Shown here piece after piece: positions 7,355 to 13,091 of a DNA stretch of 13,091 nucleotides. Position 1 is the stretch's first letter, and every line of letters begins with the position of its first letter. The stretch is from positions 1 to 13,091 of the forward strand of contig CAKREL010000069.1 of assembly GCA_934317205.1 (NCBI GenBank). The letters are read 5' to 3'. The notes beneath the pieces are model-generated. The model had not been told where the DNA came from. It saw only the letters and a list, made by a program, of their open reading frames with translations, and did no database searches. The position numbers were made by a program, and so were the translations under genes. This DNA is from an uncultured Eubacterium sp. GTDB taxonomy: Bacteria > Bacillota > Clostridia > Lachnospirales > Lachnospiraceae.

Positions 7355-7435
7355 TCCTGTTCAGGATCTGCTGTCTGCCATCCTGCTGTTGTCTTTGTTT
7401 CACAGATTCTGATAACAGTTCAAATTCACTTGAAC
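7355..7435 (-). promoter_or_regulatory. Inverted repeats in cysK-metY spacer
   Basis: The 152-base spacer holds GTTCAA/TTGAAC (7418-7423, 7430-7435) and the near-palindrome TCCTGTTCAGGA (7355-7366). No good promoter accompanies them. They could be operators, processing hairpins or chance. Confidence 0.25.
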
Positions 7436-7477
7436 GTATCAAATCACTCTAAAACATTCTTGCTCTCACAGTTTTTT

Positions 7478-8413
7478 CTATTCCTCTGTGAATAATGGTG
7501 TTGAATAATATCTGTCACCTGTATCCGGTAATAATGCTACAATTGTTTTTCCTGCAAATTCCGGACGTTTTGCCACCTGAATTGCTGCGGATAATGCTGC
7601 TCCGGAAGAAATTCCGACTAAAACGCCTTCTTTCTTTGCCAGAAGTTTTGCTTTCTCAAATGCATCATCATTTTCAATTGTGATAATTTCATCATATACC
7701 TGTGTATTTAAAACATCTGGTACGAAACCAGCACCAATACCCTGGATTTTGTGAGCTCCGCTCTTGCCCTCAGAAAGTACAGGAGATGTTGCAGGCTCTA
7801 CTGCGATGATCTTAACATCTGGATTTTTAGATTTCAAATATTCACCTGTACCTGTTAATGTTCCGCCTGTACCTACACCTGCTATAAACACATCTACATT
7901 TCCGTCTGTATCATTCCAGATCTCCGGACCAGTTGTTGCTTTATGTGCTGCCGGATTTGCCGGGTTTACAAACTGTCCAGGAATGTAGCTGTTTGCAATT
8001 TCTTTTGCAAGTTCATCAGCTTTCTCAATGGCACCTTTCATTCCTTTGGAACCTTCTGTTAAAACGATCTCTGCACCATAAGCTTTTAAGATGTTTCTTC
8101 TCTCAACACTCATGGTCTCTGGCATAGTAAGGATGATTCTGTATCCTTTCGCTGCTGCGATAGATGCAAGACCGATACCTGTATTTCCTGAAGTCGGCTC
8201 AATGATAACAGAACCTTCTTTTAATAATCCTTTTGCTTCAGCATCCTCGATCATCGCTTTTGCAATTCTGTCCTTGACACTTCCTGCCGGATTGAAGTAT
8301 TCTAATTTTACAAGGATTTTTGCGTTGAGATTCTGATCTTTTTCTACATTTGTAACCTCAACAAGTGGTGTGTTACCGATTAAACCAAGTGTTCCTTTAT
8401 AAATGTTAGCCAT
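7478..8413 (-). CDS. cysK: Cysteine synthase A (O-acetylserine thiol-lyase)
   Basis: A 311-residue, full-length PLP enzyme that converts O-acetylserine and sulfide to cysteine and acetate. The PLP lysine is Lys47 in NPAGSVKDR. The substrate loop PTSGNTG is at 73-79, the site that also accepts the C-terminal Ile of serine acetyltransferase. GVGTGGT near residue 180 is the PLP phosphate loop, and the protein ends with [15 protein letters not shown], a CysK hallmark. ATG at 8413 has AGGAGG 8 bases upstream. It is transcribed from a perfect-consensus promoter (8468-8496), so it should be highly expressed when not repressed. In Bacillus, CysK also binds CymR as co-repressor, and a CymR-like gene lies two genes downstream here. 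Confidence 0.97.
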   Translation of the reverse strand: MANIYKGTLGLIGNTPLVEVTNVEKDQNLNAKILVKLEYFNPAGSVKDRIAKAMIEDAEAKGLLKEGSVIIEPTSGNTGIGLASIAAAKGYRIILTMPETMSVERRNILKAYGAEIVLTEGSKGMKGAIEKADELAKEIANSYIPGQFVNPANPAAHKATTGPEIWNDTDGNVDVFIAGVGTGGTLTGTGEYLKSKNPDVKIIAVEPATSPVLSEGKSGAHKIQGIGAGFVPDVLNTQVYDEIITIENDDAFEKAKLLAKKEGVLVGISSGAALSAAIQVAKRPEFAGKTIVALLPDTGDRYYSTPLFTEE

Positions 8414-8467
8414 TGTTTCGTCCTCCTATAAATCATATCTGCTTTCTATGTTTTATTTGTTGAATGT

Positions 8468-8496
8468 ATTATATTCCCATTATTCCTATTTGTCAA
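8468..8496 (-). promoter_or_regulatory. cysK promoter, perfect sigma-A consensus
   Basis: On the minus strand TTGACA (8496-8491), exactly 17 bases, then TATAAT (8473-8468). Both hexamers match the consensus at all six positions. The predicted leader to the cysK ATG is about 48 bases and leaves no room for a riboswitch, so control is probably by a repressor. Confidence 0.92.
8472..8489 (-). promoter_or_regulatory. Tandem ATRGGAATA operator candidate
   Basis: The promoter spacer contains two adjacent 9-base copies, ATAGGAATA and ATGGGAATA, filling most of the space between -35 and -10. A bound protein would block RNA polymerase. The GGAAT core resembles what I recall of Bacillus CymR sites (ATNGGAATT), so the nearby CymR-like protein is the prime candidate. 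Confidence 0.5.
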
Positions 8497-8591
8497 CTAG
8501 GTTTTGAAAGTTTTTTCAATTATTATTTTTTTAATGTCGCAAAGCCACGTAAATACTTGGTTTTCTGGCATTTTTATTTTTTCATAAATAT

Positions 8592-8640
8592 AAAAAAGGT
8601 CTTCTCCAGACACTTTTTTTGTCCAAAGAAAGCCCTTTTT
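8592..8640 (-). terminator. Terminator after rhodanese-TtcA gene
   Basis: Read leftward, AAAAAGG pairs with CCTTTTT. Inside, an imperfect stem with G-U pairs runs to GGAC/GTCT around an A-rich loop, and the structure ends in six T residues. It lies about 53 bases past the stop and separates this operon from the cysK promoter. A perfect CTGTCA/TGACAG hairpin (about 8669-8682) precedes it. The remaining gap, 8500-8590, is AT-rich with no recognised feature. Confidence 0.75.
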
Positions 8641-8692
8641 CATTTCACCAACTTATCAGGTATGAAATCTGTCAACTGACAGTCGCATCTTC

Positions 8693-9856
8693 TTATTTTT
8701 CCTCTTTTTTATCGTAATCATCCAGGAAGTGATGTTTCACGCCCCCCTGCTTATAGGCAATGACCGTGCTTAAATTGACATTCTCCACACTTTTGAAAAT
8801 ATTAGATTCCACAAACGGATTTGTCTCTTTCAACTGACGGATCAGATTTTTTACTTCCACACGTTTGGAAGTATTTTCGCCTCCGCAAGTGCTGCAGGTA
8901 TCCGTAAACTTACATGCGCACTGGATAAAATGCAGATCATTACTGTCACGCCATTTCTTGATATCATCCTCACGGATCAGATACAACGGACGGATCAGCT
9001 CCATGCCTTCAAAATTTGTGCTGTGCAGCTTCGGCATCATAGTCTGCATCTGAGCCCCGTAAAGCATGCCCATGAGAATCGTCTCAATGACATCATCGTA
9101 ATGATGGCCTAAGGCAATCTTGTTGCATCCAAGTTCTTTCGCCTTACTGTAGAGATGACCGCGACGCATTCTCGCACACAGATAACATGGAGACTTTTCT
9201 ATATTAAATACTGCATCGAAAATATCCGACTCAAAAATTGTGATTGGAATATTCATTCTCTTTGCATTTGCTTCAATGATCTGTCTGTTTGCCGGACTGT
9301 ATCCCGGATCCATTACCAGAAATACCACTTCAAAATTAAATTTGTTGTGGCGTTTTAATTCCTGGAAAAGTTTTGCCATCAGCATAGAATCTTTTCCACC
9401 AGAGATACAGACTGCTATCTTGTCGCCCTCTTTTACCAGCTCGTACTCACGTACTGCACGAGTAAAACGACACCAGATGGTTTTCCGGAACTTTTTACGG
9501 ATACTCTGCTCTATTTCAACATACTCCGGAGTTTCTTCCTCTTTTTTAGCTTCTTCTTTCTGTTTCATGGACTCCATCAACCATGCTAAATAACCGCCAT
9601 TCAAACTTCTGGCATCCACGCCTGCTTCCTGCAGTGCTTCCGCTGCCGGAACGCTCATTTCACCTTTCTGGCAATAAATAACAACCATTTTATTTTTATC
9701 AATTTCCTGTGATTCCTGCAGTTCCTCTGCGCTTAAAGCCACGCTGCCTGGGATCACACCGTAGGAACGCGCACGCTCATCCCGGATATCTACTAACTGA
9801 TAACTGTTTTCCGGCAATGTGAACAGTTCCTGTACGGATAATTGTATTTCACCCAT
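8693..9856 (-). CDS. Rhodanese-TtcA fusion, tRNA thiolation PP-loop ATPase
   Basis: A 387-residue two-domain protein. Residues 1-95 are a rhodanese domain (VDIRDERARSYGVIPGS, active-site Cys62 in IYCQKGE, NGGYLAW). A charged Lys/Glu linker follows at 97-118. From about 120 comes a TtcA/TilS-type PP-loop ATPase with SGGKDS at 152-157 and the TtcA signature PCYLCARMRRGHLY (C224-x2-C227), then ALGHHYDD. TtcA uses a [4Fe-4S] cluster to make 2-thiocytidine 32 in tRNA. The usual third ligand region is replaced by a richer cysteine set: C313-x-C315, C321-x2-C324. The rhodanese presumably passes persulfide sulfur to the PP-loop domain, as in ThiI but with the domain order reversed. The start has AAAGGAG 5 bases upstream and follows the tcdA-like stop by 12 bases. 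The exact tRNA target is not shown. Confidence 0.88.
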   Translation of the reverse strand: MGEIQLSVQELFTLPENSYQLVDIRDERARSYGVIPGSVALSAEELQESQEIDKNKMVVIYCQKGEMSVPAAEALQEAGVDARSLNGGYLAWLMESMKQKEEAKKEEETPEYVEIEQSIRKKFRKTIWCRFTRAVREYELVKEGDKIAVCISGGKDSMLMAKLFQELKRHNKFNFEVVFLVMDPGYSPANRQIIEANAKRMNIPITIFESDIFDAVFNIEKSPCYLCARMRRGHLYSKAKELGCNKIALGHHYDDVIETILMGMLYGAQMQTMMPKLHSTNFEGMELIRPLYLIREDDIKKWRDSNDLHFIQCACKFTDTCSTCGGENTSKRVEVKNLIRQLKETNPFVESNIFKSVENVNLSTVIAYKQGGVKHHFLDDYDKKEEK

Positions 9857-9868
9857 ATGTTCTCCTTT

Positions 9869-10684
9869 CTACTGTGGCAGTTCAGTCAGATCTTTTGTAA
9901 TCTCACCCGCAATGATCAAACCGACTACTGACGGTACAAAGGCCATGCTTCCCGGAATCTGGCGGCGCACAGTACATTTTCTTGCGGTTCCAGGCGGGCA
10001 GACACAGTTATTTTTACAGCTGTTTTCAGTCTCGTCGATTGGTGTCATCGGTTTCTCTTTGGAATAAACAACCTTCAGATGATCAATGCCACGTTTTTTC
10101 AGTTCACGGCGCATAACTTTTGCCAATGGGCAAACAGAAGTATCATAGATGTCTGCCACTTCAAAAGCGGATGCATCCATCTTATTTCCTGCTCCCATGG
10201 AACTGATGATCGGCACACCTGCTGCTTTTGCCTGCTCCACAAGCATCAGCTTTCCGGTTACGGTATCAATCGCATCTACCACATAATCGTACTGGGAAAA
10301 ATCAAACTGTTCTGCGGTATCTGGCATATAAAATGTCTTATATGTGTTGACCACCGCCTTGGGGTTAATCTCCAGAATACGCTCTTTCGCTACATCTACT
10401 TTATATTTTCCAATGGTTTTTCTTGTTGCAAAAATCTGACGGTTCAAGTTTGTCAGGCAGATTCGGTCATCATCGATCAGATCCAGCGTTCCAACACCCA
10501 CACGTGCCAGTGCTTCCACGGTATAACCACCGACACCGCCAATTCCAAACACGGCCACTCTGGCATTGAACAGGCGCTGCATATTATCTTCACCCAAAAG
10601 CAGTTCCGTTCTGGAAAACTGATTCAATACAGCCGGATGCGGCTTATTTGCACATTCGGTATGCAAAGAAGTATTTTCTTCCAT
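9869..10684 (-). CDS. tcdA: tRNA threonylcarbamoyladenosine dehydratase
   Basis: A 271-residue ThiF/E1-like enzyme of the TcdA (CsdL) type, which cyclises t6A37 to ct6A in ANN-decoding tRNAs using ATP. FSRTELLLG at 23-31 is the family start. The nucleotide-binding loop GIGGVGGY is at 47-54, DDDRICLTNLNRQ at 71-83 gives the Asp, Asn and Arg that hold ATP, and the C-terminus has GSMAFVPSVVGLIIAGE. Cys185 lies in SVCPLAKVMRREL. A cysteine group C223-x3-C227-x-C229 with C237 may bind metal. ATG at 10684 follows GGAGGAG at 8 bases. It forms an operon with the rhodanese-TtcA gene, 12 bases downstream, so two tRNA-modifying enzymes are made together. A role as a sulfur-activating E1 for the rhodanese partner is an alternative but less likely. 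Confidence 0.9.
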   Translation of the reverse strand: MEENTSLHTECANKPHPAVLNQFSRTELLLGEDNMQRLFNARVAVFGIGGVGGYTVEALARVGVGTLDLIDDDRICLTNLNRQIFATRKTIGKYKVDVAKERILEINPKAVVNTYKTFYMPDTAEQFDFSQYDYVVDAIDTVTGKLMLVEQAKAAGVPIISSMGAGNKMDASAFEVADIYDTSVCPLAKVMRRELKKRGIDHLKVVYSKEKPMTPIDETENSCKNNCVCPPGTARKCTVRRQIPGSMAFVPSVVGLIIAGEITKDLTELPQ

Positions 10685-10726
10685 TCTTTTCTCCTCCGAT
10701 GTATTTTTTAAATTTTTAAAACATTT

Positions 10727-10756
10727 CAGAACCTATCGATTTTCATAAGTTCCTAC
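10727..10756 (-). repeat. Short hairpin repeat, copy in tcdA leader
   Basis: CAGAACCTATC, TTTCA and AAGTTCC occur here in the same order as at 10936-10960, with small indels. The copy folds as GAAC..TAT / ATA..GTTC within the roughly 100-base tcdA leader. Confidence 0.55.
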
Positions 10757-10790
10757 ATTGTTTAGTATTTTACTATGAATTGCCTGTGAT

Positions 10791-10819
10791 AGTATAGCGG
10801 ATTTTCACACAAAAAACAA
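10791..10819 (-). promoter_or_regulatory. Promoter of tcdA-ttcA operon
   Basis: On the minus strand TTGTTT (10819-10814), 17 bases, then TATACT (10796-10791). The -10 matches five of six positions. The rest of the 328-base gap 10685-11012 holds the ATPase terminator, the hairpin repeat pair and AT-rich DNA with no gene. Confidence 0.6.
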
Positions 10820-10921
10820 TTACTTCTCTGAAAATAAACAATTTTCCGATAAGCAGAACATCTCCAAAATCTATTGTTTTCAAAAAAACAAGCATACTGA
10901 ACTTTCACAAATTATTCTATT

Positions 10922-10969
10922 AAAAAAGAAGCCCGCAGAACCTATCTTTCAAAGTTCCACGGGGTTCTT
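10922..10969 (-). terminator. Terminator after the metal ATPase
   Basis: Read leftward, AGAACCCCG pairs with CGGGCTTCT with one mismatch. An inner GGAAC/GGTTC stem follows, and a six-T run comes directly after (10927-10922). It begins about 43 bases past the ATPase stop. The inner part is the second copy of the short hairpin repeat (10936-10960). Confidence 0.8.
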
Positions 10970-11012
10970 ATACTACACTTGATTGCAATCGCTATCTCAG
11001 TACAATGCTCTT

Positions 11013-13091
11013 TTATTTATTTTTTTCCTGCTCATCCAGCAGATTTTCCATACTTTTCAATCCAATATACAACGTTGAAGTGTTATGCAATAGAGAAGAT
11101 GTGGTCGGCTGAATGATTCCGCAAACACCAAGTGCAATCAATCCTGCATTAAACGCTACAATAAAACGATAATTTCGGTGGATTCGCTGCATCAATTTAT
11201 TGCTGATTTTCTTCAATGTCACGATTTCATGTAGATCGTCAGCTGCAATAGTAATATCTGCAATTTCACGGGCAATGGCTGCACCATCGCTGATAGCCAC
11301 ACCTGCATCTGCAGCAGAGAGTGCCGGTGAATCGTTGATTCCGTCACCAATCATGATTACTTTATGACCAAGTGATTTCTCCTGTTCTACGAAATTTGCC
11401 TTATCTTCTGGCAGAACTTCGGAATAATACTCATCCACACCAACTTTGCGTGCGATGGCTGCTGCTGTACGTTCACTATCTCCCGTCATCATAACAATTT
11501 TCCCGATACCATTATCTCTAAGATTCTGAATCACATCAGCAGCTTCCTCGCGTACCGGATCTTCGATACAAATAACAGCTGCAAGTTGCTGATCAATTGC
11601 CATATACAGGCAGGAGCATTCTTCCGGTAACTTGTTAAATACAACTCCCTTGCCTTCCGGGATCTGACACTGCTCATCTTCAAATACAAAATGATAACTT
11701 CCGATCACCACACGTTTTTCTTCAATAAAGGAAGAAATGCCATGTGCTACAATGTATTCCACTTTAGAATGCATTTCTTCGTGTTCCAGCTTTTTCTCTT
11801 TTGCCGCTGTCACAACGGCTTTTGCCATGGAATGAGGGAAATGTTCTTCTAAGCAAGCCGCAATACGAAGCAACTCATCCGGCTCTGAATCGTTAAATGG
11901 AATGACATCGATCACGGTCGGTTTTGCCTTTGTCAATGTACCTGTTTTATCAAATACAATCGTTGTTGCCTCTGCAACGGCCTCCAGATATTTTCCACCT
12001 TTAACAGTGATGTCGCATTGCTGTGCCTCTCGGATTGCAGAAAGCACAGAAATCGGCATTGCAAGCTTCAGTGCACAGGAAAAATCTACCATCAAGATAG
12101 ATAATGCTTTTGTAGCATTTCTGGTCAATAACCAGGTCAACAACGTGCCACCTAATGTATACGGAACCAGTTTGTCTGCCAAATGCTCTGCTTTTCCTTC
12201 CAAATTGGATTTCAGTTTCTCAGAATCCTCGATCATTGTAACGATTTTCTCGTATTTTGTAGCACTTCCGGTGGCTTCTACACGGATTGTCAGTTCACCT
12301 TCTTCCAGAACAGTGCCTGCATAAACATAAGAATCGATTGTTTTTGCAACCGGTACGGATTCTCCAGTCAGGGAAGCTTGATTTACGGAAGCGTCACCAA
12401 CTGTTACCACACCATCAAATGGAATAACATTTCCGGCATGGACAATGATCTCATCGCCTCTTTCAATAACAGAAGACGATACCAGAACTTCCTGGTCTCC
12501 AACTTTCTGCCATACTTTCTCTACGTTCAGAGACATGCTTCGTGCCAGATCACCGACGGATTTCTTGTGCGTCCATTCCTCAAGCAACTCTCCGATACCA
12601 AGCAGGAACATGACAGAGCCTGCCGTTCCCATATCCTGGCGGAGTAGTGATACCGCAATTCCAGTTGCATCCAAAACAGCTACATCCAGCTGACGGCGAC
12701 ACAGACTTTGCAGTCCTTTCCATATATAACGGATACCATTTACAATGGTGATCACATTCCGGATTGGTGCCGGCAAGATTATTTTTTTTCCGTAATGCCA
12801 TACGACTTTACAGATTAATTTTTCTTTATATTCTGAGTTTAACTCACGTCCTGTACTCTCCAAATATCCTTCCGGCACTTCCACCAGCTGATATTTGAAG
12901 CTACATAATAAATGAATCATAGCAGCCCGGTCTCCGTTGTAACTGATCACAACGTCCGCTGTCTGTTCGTATACTTTTGCCTCTATTACAAGATCTGACT
13001 GTTGCAGGTAATACTGCAGGACGTCTGCCTGCTCATATGTCATGCGCTGCTGCGCCATATGTACACGTAAACGTCCTTTTATCTCATGTTT
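11013..13091 (-). CDS. P1B-like heavy-metal ATPase, N-terminus beyond window
   Basis: The frame is open to the right edge. Eleven in-frame codons (KHEIKGRLRVH) precede the ATG at 13058 and look like the conserved start of this group, so the real start lies outside; 692 residues are visible. Visible order: a degenerate HMA-like domain without CxxC (about 1-70), membrane segments from about 100, TGES at 242-245 (actuator), the metal-site helix FSCALKLAMP at about 337-346, the phosphorylated Asp381 in DKTGT, FPHSMAKA at 418-425, MTGD at 535-538, GDGINDSPA at 582-590, then final membrane helices with HNTST. It exports or moves a transition metal using ATP. The usual CPC or SPC membrane motif is FSC here, so the metal cannot be named. 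No metal regulator or chaperone is visible nearby. Confidence 0.9.
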   Translation of the reverse strand, partial: KHEIKGRLRVHMAQQRMTYEQADVLQYYLQQSDLVIEAKVYEQTADVVISYNGDRAAMIHLLCSFKYQLVEVPEGYLESTGRELNSEYKEKLICKVVWHYGKKIILPAPIRNVITIVNGIRYIWKGLQSLCRRQLDVAVLDATGIAVSLLRQDMGTAGSVMFLLGIGELLEEWTHKKSVGDLARSMSLNVEKVWQKVGDQEVLVSSSVIERGDEIIVHAGNVIPFDGVVTVGDASVNQASLTGESVPVAKTIDSYVYAGTVLEEGELTIRVEATGSATKYEKIVTMIEDSEKLKSNLEGKAEHLADKLVPYTLGGTLLTWLLTRNATKALSILMVDFSCALKLAMPISVLSAIREAQQCDITVKGGKYLEAVAEATTIVFDKTGTLTKAKPTVIDVIPFNDSEPDELLRIAACLEEHFPHSMAKAVVTAAKEKKLEHEEMHSKVEYIVAHGISSFIEEKRVVIGSYHFVFEDEQCQIPEGKGVVFNKLPEECSCLYMAIDQQLAAVICIEDPVREEAADVIQNLRDNGIGKIVMMTGDSERTAAAIARKVGVDEYYSEVLPEDKANFVEQEKSLGHKVIMIGDGINDSPALSAADAGVAISDGAAIAREIADITIAADDLHEIVTLKKISNKLMQRIHRNYRFIVAFNAGLIALGVCGIIQPTTSSLLHNTSTLYIGLKSMENLLDEQEKNK

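Noticed and set aside
7326..7442. 39-residue N-terminal extension of the sulfhydrylase from TTG
   Set aside because: It is Gln/Arg-rich, unlike the family, and the conserved protein start and a plausible ribosome site fit ATG 7325.
7326..7477. Possible SAM or T-box riboswitch before metY
   Set aside because: The spacer lacks the conserved S-box core and the T-box motif; only short inverted repeats are present.
8414..8467. Possible riboswitch in the cysK leader
   Set aside because: The predicted leader is only about 48 bases, too short for a known sulfur-sensing riboswitch.
10079..10711. 210-codon plus-strand open frame
   Set aside because: It is antisense to the well-supported tcdA gene, with Cys/His-rich low-information sequence typical of a shadow frame.
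12183..12647. 154-codon plus-strand open frame
   Set aside because: It is antisense to the metal ATPase, which is strongly supported by catalytic motifs.

Overview
The window reads as chromosomal DNA of a low-to-mid GC, strictly anaerobic Firmicute, most likely a gut Lachnospiraceae. The evidence is a HydE [FeFe]-hydrogenase maturase, a ferredoxin-nitroreductase, a Bacillus-type CymR-like regulator, strong AGGAGG ribosome binding sites, and a DUF3990/DUF3791 gene pair of a kind I associate with gut Clostridia. The species assignment is inference. Every gene I can support lies on the minus strand, so transcription runs from right (13091) to left (1). Plus-strand open frames are shadows.

Right to left: a P1B-like heavy-metal ATPase enters from beyond the right edge (11013-13091, N-terminus outside the window) and ends at an intrinsic terminator. 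A promoter then drives a two-gene tRNA-modification operon: a TcdA-type ThiF/E1-like enzyme (9869-10684) and a rhodanese-TtcA fusion (8693-9856), again followed by a terminator. A perfect-consensus sigma-A promoter at 8468-8496 starts cysK (7478-8413), followed by an O-acetylhomoserine sulfhydrylase (6015-7325). Next is a 351-base gap holding a compact, highly structured 183-base element with terminal inverted repeats (5717-5899). Then come a CymR-like Rrf2 regulator (5217-5663), mnmA (3975-5075, TTG start, own promoter), hydE (2816-3850), a long-form serine acetyltransferase cysE (1719-2693), a strong hairpin terminator, and a ferredoxin-nitroreductase (603-1460). At the left edge is an AT-rich pair encoding a DUF3990 ADP-ribosyltransferase-like protein (120-581) overlapping by ATGA with a DUF3791 protein (1-123, cut by the edge).

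The theme is sulfur. CysE makes O-acetylserine, CysK turns it into cysteine, and the sulfhydrylase makes homocysteine. MnmA and the rhodanese-TtcA protein put sulfur into tRNA, HydE builds an iron-sulfur cofactor, and the CymR-like repressor is the likely sensor. CysE and the CymR-like protein both end in an aromatic-Tyr-Ile tail, the ligand type known to enter the CysK active site. All three partners of the Bacillus-type cysteine-sensing circuit are therefore present within 7 kb.

The less ordinary items are the structured inverted-repeat element beside cymR (mobile repeat or leader RNA), the DUF3990/DUF3791 toxin-antitoxin-like pair, the rhodanese-TtcA fusion with extra cysteines, a metal ATPase whose CPx site reads Phe-Ser-Cys, and a short repeated hairpin in the tcdA leader and the preceding terminator.
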